26,142 nucleotides of DNA from Oxalobacter formigenes (GCA_019424645.1 JAHYZB010000014.1:26256-52397), one strand, 5' to 3'. Numbered from the stretch's first letter, positions 16,493-24,084 are shown. The notes: generated by a model not told the origin, from the sequence alone. Numbers and translations: made by a program.

Positions 16493-17905
16493 ATGGCAAA
16501 GGTGAAATTGACAGCAGGCCGTATTGAGGCGTTTACATGCCAGGCTGACAAGCCTCAGACGTTTCTATGGGATGCTGACGTAAATGGGTTGGCGGTACGT
16601 GCTACCGCTGGCGCAAAGGCATATATCTACCAAGGCCGCCTGAACGGTAAAAGCCTGCGTGTAACCATTGGCGATGTGAGCGTATGGAGCCTAGAAGAAT
16701 ACCGGCACCCAAAAACAGGCGAGATAATCACACCGGGAGCGCGACCCGAGGCACGTCGCCTGCAAGCCATTATTGACCAAGGCCGCGATCCGCGGGAGGT
16801 AAAGGCTGAGATTACAGCCACCGATGCTGCTAAGCGCGAGAAGGCCAAGCAGAAAAAAGCCCCTGCGCTAGATGTCTGGAGTGTCTATATAGCCGCCCGA
16901 GCGCCAAAATGGAGCGAACGGCACAAGGCTGACCACGAGAACATGGCACGCGATGGGGGTGAGGAAATTACTCAAGGTCGCCGTAAGGGCATGGCAGAAA
17001 AGAAAGAGCCGGGGATATTACGCCCCCTACTGGATTTGCCCTTGAGTCAGATTACCCGCGATGCCGTAGCCGACTGGATAGAGAAGGAAGTACCAAAGAG
17101 AGCAACCCGCACCCGGCTGGCGCTTTCCCTGTTGGCGACATTCATAAACTGGTGCACTGACCGCCCGGAATACCGAGAGCAGGTAAACGCCGATGCTTGT
17201 GTACGAATGAAAAGGGAACTGCCCAAGGCTCAGGCAAAGGACGATTGTTTGCAACGTGAACAATTGGCGCTGTGGTTTGAGCATGTACGCAAGATTGGCA
17301 ACCCGGTTATTTCGGCCTACTTGCAATCCGCCTTGCTCACTGGTGCTCGCAGGGAGGAAATCGCCGCCCTGCGATGGGAGGACGTAGATTTTCAGTGGGG
17401 CAGCATTCAGATTGCTGATAAGGTAGAGCAGGAAACAGGCCGTGTCATTCCGCTAACGCCCTATGTTAAATCGCTGCTACTGGAACTTCGCCGCATTAAC
17501 AGCACGCCCACTGTTCGCCAGTTACGCGGCAAAAAAGTCGAGGGCAATCCATGGAAACCTTCACCGTGGGTATTCGCAAGCCCCACCGCACATGCTGGAT
17601 ACATTGCTGAACCGCGTATTGCACACAACAAGGCTATACAGGCCGCCGGATTGCCGCACCTGACCATACACGGACTGCGCCGTTCCTTTGGTACCCTGGC
17701 CGAATGGGTAGAGGCACCGGCTGGCGTGGTGGCACAAATTCAAGGCCACAAGCCAAGCGCTATTGCTGAAAAGCACTACCGACGCCGCCCTTTGGACCTG
17801 CTGCGCATGTGGCATACCAAGATTGAAGGCTGGATATTGGAGCAGGCAGGTATTGAACAGCCAAAGGAACAGGCGCAACCGCTGAAGACAATCACCGCCG
17901 CCTGA
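16493..17905 (+). CDS. int: Tyrosine-type site-specific integrase
   Basis: 470 residues from the ATG at 16493; a GTG at 16469 would add eight residues and is less likely. The N-terminal ~120 residues form a DUF4102-like arm-binding domain (FLWDADVNGLAVRATAGAKAYIYQG), followed by a core-binding domain (ITRDAVADWIEKEV, LALSLLATFINW). The catalytic domain shows the full set: Arg286 in LLTGARREEIAALRW, His393-x-x-Arg396 in IHGLRRSFGT, His419 in QGHKP and Tyr429 in KHYRRRP. It should cut and rejoin DNA at the tRNA-Lys 3' end next to it. GC is higher than in the fibre block to the left, matching the other island genes. All active-site residues are present, so the enzyme looks functional. Confidence 0.93.
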   Translation: MAKVKLTAGRIEAFTCQADKPQTFLWDADVNGLAVRATAGAKAYIYQGRLNGKSLRVTIGDVSVWSLEEYRHPKTGEIITPGARPEARRLQAIIDQGRDPREVKAEITATDAAKREKAKQKKAPALDVWSVYIAARAPKWSERHKADHENMARDGGEEITQGRRKGMAEKKEPGILRPLLDLPLSQITRDAVADWIEKEVPKRATRTRLALSLLATFINWCTDRPEYREQVNADACVRMKRELPKAQAKDDCLQREQLALWFEHVRKIGNPVISAYLQSALLTGARREEIAALRWEDVDFQWGSIQIADKVEQETGRVIPLTPYVKSLLLELRRINSTPTVRQLRGKKVEGNPWKPSPWVFASPTAHAGYIAEPRIAHNKAIQAAGLPHLTIHGLRRSFGTLAEWVEAPAGVVAQIQGHKPSAIAEKHYRRRPLDLLRMWHTKIEGWILEQAGIEQPKEQAQPLKTITAA

Positions 17906-18005
17906 CCATTTACGCCAGCGTCTAGCCCGACGTGATGAGAAGCCTAAAGTTTTCATCGGCCTGACGCTGGCACTTTATTTTAAAGACCTGCATGGAAGGT
18001 TCACA

Positions 18006-18599
18006 ATGAAGAAAATCGGTTACAGCGATTTCATACGGATATGTCAGATTGAACGTGTCGACACGTGGTGTGATTGGCTGTCGCTTCGGGAGGATGGCGT
18101 GTATATCAAAAAGCCTGATGATGATTTTGTACTGACGCCAGACGAACGCGCCGTGCTGACAGAGCATCCTACGGGCAACCTGAACGAACCCGCTCTATCG
18201 TTTCCGTGTGATGTTTCAACGCTCATGAATTTTCTTGAAAAGCAGGCAATTGGTGTTGCTATCGACGACGTCGTCGACTATCAAGAAAGAGTCACACCAG
18301 AATCGGCAAATAGCCATAAGCTACAGAGTCGCGTGCGTCTTTTGGATGCTGAGGTGTGCATAGCAAAAGACCGCGCCCTGAATAGGGATGATGTAAACAG
18401 CGTATGGACAGAGTTGATAAAAATGGCCCAGAACAAAGAAGGATCGCTAATTGGGTATGTGAGTGAAGGGCTGCAATACAGGGGCAAAAAGTATCAAGAA
18501 ACTGGCGATTTTGATGTATTCACGCGGAAGGCGCTAGGCAAAAAAATGAGGCGCGACAAAGCTCGACAAAGCTCGATAAGGCACGATAAGGCACGATAA
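18006..18599 (+). CDS. Hypothetical island protein ending in 10-bp tandem repeats
   Basis: 197 residues, no family recognised. No signal or membrane segment. The N-terminal half (YSDFIRICQIERVDTWCDWLSL, then LTPDERAVLTEHP and LSFPCDVSTLMNFLEK) looks like a folded domain; the middle is helical (VRLLDAEVCIAKDRAL, VNSVWTELIKMAQNK), and the end is very basic (KKMRRDKARQSSIRHDKAR). Proteins with this kind of DW.SL and SFPC..L..F pattern are often found near integrases in islands, which is consistent with the position here. The last codons are made of a 10-bp repeat, so the C-terminus depends on the copy number. Ribosome site GGAAGG precedes the ATG. Confidence 0.6.
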   Translation: MKKIGYSDFIRICQIERVDTWCDWLSLREDGVYIKKPDDDFVLTPDERAVLTEHPTGNLNEPALSFPCDVSTLMNFLEKQAIGVAIDDVVDYQERVTPESANSHKLQSRVRLLDAEVCIAKDRALNRDDVNSVWTELIKMAQNKEGSLIGYVSEGLQYRGKKYQETGDFDVFTRKALGKKMRRDKARQSSIRHDKAR

Positions 18600-18605
18600 G
18601 GCACG
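18554..18605. repeat. 10-bp tandem repeat array (5 copies)
   Basis: Two copies of CGACAAAGCT followed by three of CGATAAGGCA and a final CG. The period is exactly one DNA helix turn. It overlaps the end of the gene at 18006 and lies about 70 bases before the AlpA-like gene. Confidence 0.9.
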
Positions 18606-18674
18606 CACATATCGGGAAAAAAGCGTATGAGATAGAGAATCTGTATCACTAAAAAACAATAGAAGTGATACACC

Positions 18675-18899
18675 ATGGATACTATTCAACAGCCGCAAAC
18701 CACCCCTCTGCCATTCCCACTGCTAGAAACCGTTACCAGCCCGGCAGTACCAACCCTCCAAGCAGCCCACTATCTGAACCGCCAACCGCAAACCTTGCGC
18801 GTATGGGCTTGCTATGAGAACGGCCCAATTCGTCCTCTGCGCGTCAATGGTCGCCTTGCATGGCGTGTCGCTGACATTAAAGCTGTGTTGGGGGTGTGA
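18675..18899 (+). CDS. AlpA/excisionase-like small DNA-binding protein
   Basis: 74 residues. The part VPTLQAAHYLNRQPQTLRVWACYENGPIRPLRVNGRLAWRVADIKAVLGV fits the MerR-type helix-turn-helix of AlpA/excisionase proteins: a helix-turn-helix (AAHYLNRQPQTLRVWA), a wing with the basic NGRLAWRV, and a last helix. Such proteins in islands either help the integrase excise the element or switch on its genes. It lies two genes after the integrase and directly before an HTH gene, whose start overlaps its stop. The first ~25 residues are Pro/Thr-rich and probably disordered. Family call is by pattern only, without a search. Confidence 0.68.
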   Translation: MDTIQQPQTTPLPFPLLETVTSPAVPTLQAAHYLNRQPQTLRVWACYENGPIRPLRVNGRLAWRVADIKAVLGV

Positions 18900-18901
18900 G
18901 C

Positions 18902-19201
18902 ATGAAAAATGCCCCCGACCACAAGAAAGTAGCCGAGAGCGCGAAAGAGCGAAATCATTCTAGCCTGAAATCGACTACTAGCAAGGCCCAGCAGCAGCGT
19001 ATTTTGAACGTCCTTTGCTCCGGCCCGAAAACGAGTTACGACCCACGTCGTCTTGGTTGCTATCAATCGGCCACTCGCATTATTGAGTTACGCCGTATGG
19101 GCGTCGATATCAAGATGGAACTAGTCGATCTGTACGAACGTGACGGCTATCTTCATGCCCGGTGCACCCAATATCACCGGATTAAGGAGGGCAATGCATG
19201 A
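18902..19201 (+). CDS. Helix-turn-helix (HTH_39-like) protein
   Basis: 99 residues from the ATG at 18902, preceded by GGGGGTG; a GTG at 18896 would add two residues. After a basic, flexible first ~28 residues, the core SKAQQQRILNVLCSGPKTSYDPRRLGCYQSATRIIELRRMGVDIKMELVD matches the winged helix of HTH_39-type proteins, which are frequent in prophages and islands. The end (HARCTQYHRIKEG) is a short tail. It overlaps the stop of the preceding gene and its own stop overlaps the next small gene, so it is part of one operon. Possible regulator of replication or excision genes. Confidence 0.65.
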   Translation: MKNAPDHKKVAESAKERNHSSLKSTTSKAQQQRILNVLCSGPKTSYDPRRLGCYQSATRIIELRRMGVDIKMELVDLYERDGYLHARCTQYHRIKEGNA

Positions 19202-19293
19202 ATGCACTCTTAATCGTGCTTGTTCGGTTTTTAATGCTGATGGCGGCAAAAGACTGGAATGACGAATTGCGGACGCAGATGGCGGTGGTATAA
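19198..19293 (+). CDS. Small membrane peptide (31 residues)
   Basis: ATG at 19198 overlaps the preceding stop (ATGA) and has an excellent ribosome site, AAGGAGGGC, seven bases upstream. The peptide starts MNALLIVLVRFLMLMAAKDW and ends with a charged tail (NDELRTQMAVV), so it looks like a single membrane helix with a soluble end. The primase gene begins three bases after its stop. Too small for any family call; the ribosome site and tight packing are the evidence that it is translated. It may only serve to couple translation to the primase. Confidence 0.5.
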   Translation: MNALLIVLVRFLMLMAAKDWNDELRTQMAVV

Positions 19294-19295
19294 CG

Positions 19296-20393
19296 ATGCT
19301 AAAGCCTATGTTTGAGCATATCCCCACCGAGCTGAGGGTGCGTCCTCGTTGGGTGACATGGAAGGGAGCTAAGAAACCATATGATCCCTCAATGCCGAAT
19401 AGCACTGCAAACGTGATTGATCCAAACACATGGGGTACTTTTGAGGCCGCAAAAACGGCTTACGAAGAAGGCGGGCGCGATGGTATTGGACTTGTGCTAA
19501 ATGGTGACGGCCTTGTTGGTATCGATCTTGATAGTTGCGTAGAGGATGGCAAGCCGGACCCACGAGCTATAGCCTTGCTAGATCGCATAGGCTGTCGCTA
19601 TGTTGAGTTTTCCCCGTCAGGAAATGGGTTGCGTGGCTTTGGCTTTGCAGGATCACCAAGGCGTTGTAAAGGCGTCATAGACGGAATTAGCGTAGAGCTT
19701 TACTCGACCAAACGCTATCTCACAGTGACTGGCCATGTCTTTTGTGAAGGTCCTATTGTCGATCTTCCTGGCTTTTTTTCCATATCGGATGAACTAGCAC
19801 CTACAGAAGAGAACAGAAGATTACAGAGGATTACGGAGGATTACAGAAGTCATCTTCAGTATTCTTCTGTAGGTATTCCTTCACACACCATACCCACCGC
19901 AGAAAGCCAACGAAATAAACGACTATTTGAGCTGGTGCGGTACCTGAAGGGGAAAATGCCGAGTGCACCCCTCGTCGAGCTTCGCATAATTGTGCGGGAA
20001 TGGCACAGGTTAGCATTGCCTGTGATTGGGACCAAAGACTTTGGCATTACTTGGGCTGACTTCTTGAGAGGCTGGGAAAAAGTTTGTTTTCCTGCTGGCG
20101 AAACCCTGGCTGCCGTGCTGAAAGATGTGGACGATGATCTCCTGCCGGATGGCATCGAGGCGTTGATGTACGGTGACCATGGAAAAACGTTAGCCAAGAT
20201 TTGTTTGCGCTTGGCTTCGCACCACGGTCCTGAACCGTTTTTTATCAGTGCTCGACAGGCGGGTAAACTGCTGAATATCCATTTCACTGATGCATCAAAG
20301 CTGCTGTCAGCATTGGTGGCGGATGGCGTCATTAAGCTTGTCGAGCGGGGCGCTGGCAAACGTGCCAGCCGGTACCGTTGGATTTTTTCTTAA
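19296..20393 (+). CDS. Bifunctional primase/polymerase-type (prim-pol) replication protein
   Basis: 365 residues. The N-terminal ~170 residues match the archaeo-eukaryotic prim-pol domain of plasmid and island primases: an IPTELRVRPRWVTWKGAKKP start, IGLVLNGDGLVGIDLDSCVEDGKPD (the Asp-x-Asp metal motif) and the YVEFSPSGNGLRGFGF motif. A final winged helix (ISARQAGKLLNIHFTDASKLLSALVADGVIKLVERG) follows, so no helicase part is present. It would make primers or start copying the excised element. The middle linker (about residues 170-195) is coded by 10-bp repeats. ATG at 19296 has a weak ribosome site; translation may couple to the small upstream gene. Confidence 0.82.
   Translation: MLKPMFEHIPTELRVRPRWVTWKGAKKPYDPSMPNSTANVIDPNTWGTFEAAKTAYEEGGRDGIGLVLNGDGLVGIDLDSCVEDGKPDPRAIALLDRIGCRYVEFSPSGNGLRGFGFAGSPRRCKGVIDGISVELYSTKRYLTVTGHVFCEGPIVDLPGFFSISDELAPTEENRRLQRITEDYRSHLQYSSVGIPSHTIPTAESQRNKRLFELVRYLKGKMPSAPLVELRIIVREWHRLALPVIGTKDFGITWADFLRGWEKVCFPAGETLAAVLKDVDDDLLPDGIEALMYGDHGKTLAKICLRLASHHGPEPFFISARQAGKLLNIHFTDASKLLSALVADGVIKLVERGAGKRASRYRWIFS
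19799..19874. repeat. 10-bp repeats flanked by a 12-bp inverted repeat within the primase gene
   Basis: Units AGAAGAGAAC, AGAAGATTAC, AGAGGATTAC, GGAGGATTAC and a partial AGAAG (19805-19849). The block is enclosed by ACCTACAGAAGA (19799-19810) and its exact reverse complement TCTTCTGTAGGT (19863-19874). Confidence 0.85.
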
Positions 20394-20394
20394 G

Positions 20395-20814
20395 ATGAAG
20401 AACCACCATCCTTACTTATCCCAAAACCAAGCCATCAAATGGCTAAACAATAGTCAGTCCTGGCCGCGCCTCAGGCTTAGCGCACAATCGTTGAATGCAG
20501 CATGCCTTGACGTCGAGGCGCGCATTGCTTATGCCGAAGCCAAGCTATCTGCTCACAAGGAAATGAAAATGACAGTGAAACGAATCATCCGTTTGCTACA
20601 AGAGTTTGTCCGACTCCTACCCTTCAGCCACTACCAGCAGAACATGAACGAATGGACAGACCTTGTCCATGCTGAGTCCATCCTCCTGCCGTTGACCTGC
20701 GAGTTGGGCACATTCGATGACGACATGCGAGACCGATATTTAGCCGAGACCGCATACTATATAGATAACGCAATACGCACTCTCTACGGCGAAATGTACA
20801 CAGGTGTAAAATGA
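20395..20814 (+). CDS. Hypothetical island protein
   Basis: 139 residues from the ATG at 20395, two bases after the primase stop. An in-frame upstream extension from 20290 lies inside the primase gene and is not needed. Helical throughout: NQAIKWLNNSQSWPRLRLSAQSLNAACLDVEARIAYAEAKL, then KRIIRLLQEFVRLLPFSHYQ and a final helix ETAYYIDNAIRTLYGEM. No membrane segment, no recognised family. Position between the primase and a ribbon-helix-helix-like gene, with ATGA overlap to the latter, suggests a role in replication or its control. The ribosome site is poor, so it may be translated by coupling to the primase. Confidence 0.6.
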   Translation: MKNHHPYLSQNQAIKWLNNSQSWPRLRLSAQSLNAACLDVEARIAYAEAKLSAHKEMKMTVKRIIRLLQEFVRLLPFSHYQQNMNEWTDLVHAESILLPLTCELGTFDDDMRDRYLAETAYYIDNAIRTLYGEMYTGVK

Positions 20815-21185
20815 GCACGGACAGCAATAATGCACAACGACTGGCCGCATACCGGAAACGTCTTCGGGAGGCTGGTTTCCAGCGTATCAGCGCTTATGTG
20901 TCACTTGACCTGATTACGCTACTTCAAGGCCAGAAGGTGCAAGGTGAATGCATTGGGCGCACGCTTGAGCGACTTTTGCTTGGTAGTGCCAAGGTTCGCC
21001 CCCAATATTATTCCGATGAAGAAATTACGCAGAAGGAAGCACGACGACAGGAATGGGCAGCGCAGCGTGCTCAAGCGAGGAAAGTAACGCGAGCCGAACA
21101 ACGTGCACTTCGCCGAGCCGTATGGGAACAGATGAGGCAAGAAGTTATGGAACGCCTTGGCCTGTTGAAGAAACCCGAGTTTTGA
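20811..21185 (+). CDS. Ribbon-helix-helix-like DNA-binding protein
   Basis: 124 residues starting in the stop of the preceding gene. The N-terminal half, RLAAYRKRLREAGFQRISAYVSLDLITLL, then GECIGRTLERLLLG, is the pattern of small ribbon-helix-helix proteins often found next to island replication or mobilisation genes: a basic strand (ISAYVSLD) and two helices. The C-terminal half (TQKEARRQEWAAQRAQARKVTRAEQRALRRAVWEQM) is a highly basic, probably coiled or extended helix. Likely autoregulator or copy-control protein of the replication module. It is the last gene of the plus-strand module. Confidence 0.68.
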   Translation: MSTDSNNAQRLAAYRKRLREAGFQRISAYVSLDLITLLQGQKVQGECIGRTLERLLLGSAKVRPQYYSDEEITQKEARRQEWAAQRAQARKVTRAEQRALRRAVWEQMRQEVMERLGLLKKPEF

Positions 21186-21295
21186 AAGCAGTACACGTGT
21201 GCGTGCGCACGATAGAGGAAGCGGGTCGAGGCAATATTGGTTGGAAAAATGTTGGCTTTTGTTAATATTTCCCACTTATGCAAAATCATTATTCA

Positions 21296-21499
21296 TCAGG
21301 CTAAACTTGTCGCCGATGCACTATGTGTTGTGAGCAATTGCGTCAGCAGCTCGTAGCTGAGTCTATAAATTCCTGATCGCTTGCTTTCACGCGGTCCCAT
21401 GAAGTTCAATGTTTGAATGAAGTACTTGTGTAGCCACTTAACAATGTGGGAGACAGTGCTCTCTATTGTGTTGACATCCAGTTGGGCAATAAAGCAAGA
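21296..21499 (-). pseudogene. In-frame continuation of the next gene beyond a TGA codon
   Basis: After the TGA at 21500-21502 the same frame stays open for 67 codons: SCFIAQLDVNTIESTVSHIV, KWLHKYFIQTLNFMGPRESK, RSGIYRLSYELLTQLLTTHS and a short end, with stop at 21296. The text is well-behaved protein (amphipathic, no odd runs) and lacks a start codon with a ribosome site. This suggests one ~138-residue gene cut by a nonsense mutation. Confidence 0.55.
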
Positions 21500-21712
21500 T
21501 CAGGCTATTTTTTGGGCAAACGCTCGTGTTGCTAGGGTGCAGATCTCCAGCGCCCCGATATTGATGATCAATGTTGCATCGCTATCTTCTGCATTCCGCT
21601 TTGCCCGCAGTCGATACCTACCGTCAGTCAACTCGGTGAGTTGGTATTTCGCGGGAATGAGGCTGTCCTCGGCTTTGCGCCTGCGTGTTGCCCAATCAGC
21701 ATGGGGTGTCAT
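21500..21712 (-). CDS. Hypothetical protein, possibly truncated by TGA
   Basis: 70 residues: MTPHADWATRRRKAEDSLIP, AKYQLTELTDGRYRLRAKRN, AEDSDATLIINIGALEICTL, ATRAFAQKIA. The only in-frame start is the ATG at 21712; no ribosome site is visible. It reads like a small alpha/beta domain. The frame continues past the stop for 67 more codons, so the real protein may be longer. It lies 76 bases after the preceding minus-strand gene and is the last of that cluster. No function can be assigned. Confidence 0.5.
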   Translation of the reverse strand: MTPHADWATRRRKAEDSLIPAKYQLTELTDGRYRLRAKRNAEDSDATLIINIGALEICTLATRAFAQKIA

Positions 21713-21787
21713 ATTTGATAATGAATTCCAATGAGGTGCAATTCACGCCTGTTTGACCGCCAGATATGATGTGTTGGCAGAAGTGTT

Positions 21788-22264
21788 CTAGTTCGTCTCA
21801 TCATCGTCATACTCTGGGTCGTAGTCTTCGGGATAAAGGTATCTCTGGACTCGTTCGTTATTTTCGTCAGTAGCCGCTCGGAGTAAATGCGCGCTTAAAT
21901 AAGTCACCACTGTGTCAATATCCACAGCTACCTTTTCCAGTCCATTCTCGTCTGCTTGATGATCATAGAGCCAATCAAAACCGTCATCGGTTTGGCTCCA
22001 TATCGCTAGGAGTGATGCACGGTCTAGTTGGCTCACCTTGTCCAACAAAATTTGATCAATGATCTCCTTATAGGCTGACCAGTAACTTGACTCCTCTCCT
22101 TGCTGCTGGCCACAGACTTCATCCCATACATTGCGCAATGGTGAATCATCACCCGACAGAATGGGGTTATTTCCCAACTGACGCAGGCTACGCTTGGCAT
22201 GGATAATGACGACTTTTTCGACCCGCCTAGCTAATTTTTCGACTATGTATTTTTCAATTCGCAT
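21788..22264 (-). CDS. Hypothetical acidic protein
   Basis: 158 residues. ATG at 22264 with AAGGAACGTAGGAC just upstream; the start lies 11 bases inside the preceding gene, so it is translated by coupling. It begins basic (MRIEKYIVEKLARRVEKVVI) and ends very acidic (LYPEDYDPEYDDDETN). Helical in between: YWSAYKEIIDQILLDKVSQL, RASLLAIWSQTDDGFDWLYD, then VAVDIDTVVTYLSAHLLRAA. No membrane segment. No family recognised. It is the fourth gene of the minus-strand cluster. An acidic tail of this type can be found in immunity proteins, but nothing here proves that. Confidence 0.6.
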   Translation of the reverse strand: MRIEKYIVEKLARRVEKVVIIHAKRSLRQLGNNPILSGDDSPLRNVWDEVCGQQQGEESSYWSAYKEIIDQILLDKVSQLDRASLLAIWSQTDDGFDWLYDHQADENGLEKVAVDIDTVVTYLSAHLLRAATDENNERVQRYLYPEDYDPEYDDDETN

Positions 22265-22538
22265 GTCCTACGTTCCTTACAGGCCGCCGCAGTGATGCAC
22301 CGAAATAGTTCGTTGAGCGGCAGACAGGCAGCCTGCTTAGTCCACGACTGGCGTGCAGCCATCGGCCAGTCAAATGTTGGAGCTGCATGTGTTCCGACAT
22401 TGAAGATAATGAATCGATCCGCATGTGATGCGGTTTGGAGGTATACGTTGAGGTGATGACAATAAAACCCTCACACATTTCGATACCGTTAATTAAGAGT
22501 GCAGCTTTTTTGAGGTGACTGATGTCGTTAAAGCCCAT
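22254..22538 (-). CDS. Small hypothetical protein
   Basis: 94 residues from the ATG at 22538, chosen because GGAGGAAGAGG lies just upstream; a start at 22571 would add eleven residues. It overlaps both neighbours by 11 bases. Sequence: MGFNDISHLKKAALLINGIE, MCEGFIVITSTYTSKPHHMR, then a basic Arg/His-rich C-terminal part (LTGRWLHASRGLSRLPVCRS). The N-terminal half looks like a folded alpha/beta piece; the second half is low in acidic residues. No family recognised. Third gene of the cluster. Confidence 0.5.
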   Translation of the reverse strand: MGFNDISHLKKAALLINGIEMCEGFIVITSTYTSKPHHMRIDSLSSMSEHMQLQHLTGRWLHASRGLSRLPVCRSTNYFGASLRRPVRNVGHAN

Positions 22539-23166
22539 AGCGTCCTCTTCCTCCGACAAGATCTGGGTCATAATGAGAATCGTGTTTCAGAAAAATGTGT
22601 GGTTGCTCGCAGCTTATCCCATCACAAAGCCCCATTAATGATTGAATGGCTTGAAGTAGCATATACATAATTTCAATTAAAAATATTAGTGCAACGAAAG
22701 TTGCCAGACTTAAAAGTAAGCAGACTAAGGCTTGCTTGATACCCGACTTGTTACGCTCTCTATAAATTATGACCGAAACAACGGCAATAAATGCTGCACT
22801 TACCCATAAACGAGATGCATGCAATTCCTTCACAATTACAAAAATATAAAGAAGAGGTAATAGCACCCACCAGTATGTCTTTAGCTTATCCAATAGATAG
22901 TCTACCTTGCCATCATAAATGGTGCGTGCAGCTAAACCACATGTGAACCTAGGATGCCCACCCTCGTTGAGTTGTCCCATGACTAATAGTAACTGTCCTT
23001 CCTCTTCCCATAGAAGAACCCATTTCTCCTCACGCCAGATGTATAGATGCTGATGCGCATCTTCACGGACTAGTCCAAAGGGTGTGTGATACAACTTCTC
23101 CTCTCCTTGCTGATCCGATGGGCTGGAATAAACAAGTTCTTTGGTGAGATATATTTGTCTTGGCAC
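22528..23166 (-). CDS. Multi-spanning membrane protein of unknown function
   Basis: 212 residues from the GTG at 23166 (GGGAGTGAAAA upstream). Residues 1-~90 are a soluble domain with a beta-rich look (YHTPFGLVREDAHQHLYIWR, EEKWVLLWEEEGQLLLVMGQ). Three hydrophobic segments follow: YWWVLLPLLYIFVIV, LWVSAAFIAVVSVIIY and the longer ALVCLLLSLATFVALIFLIE. A short tail (CEQPHIFLKHDSHYDPDLVG) ends the protein. The layout, a sensor-like front domain attached to a membrane anchor, is compatible with a role in the envelope. Second gene of the cluster, after the lipoprotein; no known family recognised. Confidence 0.65.
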   Translation of the reverse strand: MPRQIYLTKELVYSSPSDQQGEEKLYHTPFGLVREDAHQHLYIWREEKWVLLWEEEGQLLLVMGQLNEGGHPRFTCGLAARTIYDGKVDYLLDKLKTYWWVLLPLLYIFVIVKELHASRLWVSAAFIAVVSVIIYRERNKSGIKQALVCLLLSLATFVALIFLIEIMYMLLQAIQSLMGLCDGISCEQPHIFLKHDSHYDPDLVGGRGRYGL

Positions 23167-23253
23167 TTTTCACTCCCACTAGCAACCAGCAGTGTTTGTT
23201 GGAAATTATTCTTTAAACAACAAAGATTCTACTATTTACCGCATTTATAGTAG

Positions 23254-24084
23254 TCAATTCAAGTTGTGATTTATGTAAGCTGCATTAGAAAGCCCAATAT
23301 CTTCCCAATTTTTGTCACATTCCCATCGAATAAAACGAGGAAAATCATCCGATGACATTTTTTTTAATGGGATGCTGTAACGAGCATTGATCAGATGTCC
23401 GAATATCAAATATTCTCTACCCGAAGCATTATTTTCTTTGAGATATTCATGAGAAATATCCTGCAAGATTTTTTTGGGAATTCCTTTCTCATACGCTGAT
23501 GCGACAGACTTTGCGATGTCCTCAGACCATTGATTGCAGGAAATCTCGTTTGAACTGTTGGGTACTGTTTGTCTGTTTTTTACAGAATCATTCGAAGAAG
23601 AAGGCCGATTCCTGTTAGATGATTTATTGTTTCTGGCAATTTCCCGAGATTGTTTCGTCTCAGACGGAGGCGAATCAGTCCAGCCCAGATTTATCATACA
23701 ACCTCGAATAACTTGTTCACGTTCATGCTGAGCCCGTATCAGTGCACCGAGCGCAGCTCCCTGCGCCATTCCTGAGGAGAAACCAGATGCAAATCCACCG
23801 TTCATAGGTGTAACGGTTCCTGAGAAGTAATTGTTTTGAATTCCATTTTCTCCCAATGTAGTTGAGTTTCCCGTGACCATGTAGCTTTGCTGCGAAGGTG
23901 TATAGATTCTGATTTCTGGCATCGGAACCGAGCCCGTAGCGACACGATTGCAATAGCCTTCATCAATGGCCAGTTGCCGGTTACGAGCGTCATCACTGTT
24001 GAAGTGCGGGCTATACCAGGTAGTACTGCAACCGGCCAATACACTGGCCATTGAAATTACGATTAAAAGTTTTCTTGCCATCAT
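23254..24084 (-). CDS. Lipoprotein with glycine-zipper-like segment
   Basis: 276 residues. Lipoprotein signal: MMARKLLIVISMASVLAGC with the lipobox LAGC at about 16-19. The next part (NSDDARNRQLAIDEGYCNRV) and MNGGFASGFSSGMAQGAALGAL (split around a Gly-rich, zipper-like stretch) are followed by HEREQVIRGCMINLGW, a pattern seen in many small outer-membrane lipoproteins. After an Asn/Ser/Arg-rich linker (about 145-180) comes a second domain, CNQWSEDIAKSVASAYEKGI, up to the end FIRWECDKNWEDIGL. Probably outer-membrane anchored. First gene of the minus-strand cluster and divergent from the XRE gene, with about 77 bp between starts. Confidence 0.75.
   Translation of the reverse strand: MMARKLLIVISMASVLAGCSTTWYSPHFNSDDARNRQLAIDEGYCNRVATGSVPMPEIRIYTPSQQSYMVTGNSTTLGENGIQNNYFSGTVTPMNGGFASGFSSGMAQGAALGALIRAQHEREQVIRGCMINLGWTDSPPSETKQSREIARNNKSSNRNRPSSSNDSVKNRQTVPNSSNEISCNQWSEDIAKSVASAYEKGIPKKILQDISHEYLKENNASGREYLIFGHLINARYSIPLKKMSSDDFPRFIRWECDKNWEDIGLSNAAYINHNLN

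Noticed and set aside
18554..19874. CRISPR array
   Set aside because: The repeats are 10 bp long and directly adjacent, without spacers, and no cas gene is near.
21417..21734. A 105-codon plus-strand frame
   Set aside because: It lies opposite the minus-strand hypothetical gene and its in-frame continuation, has no ribosome site, and the minus strand has better protein character.
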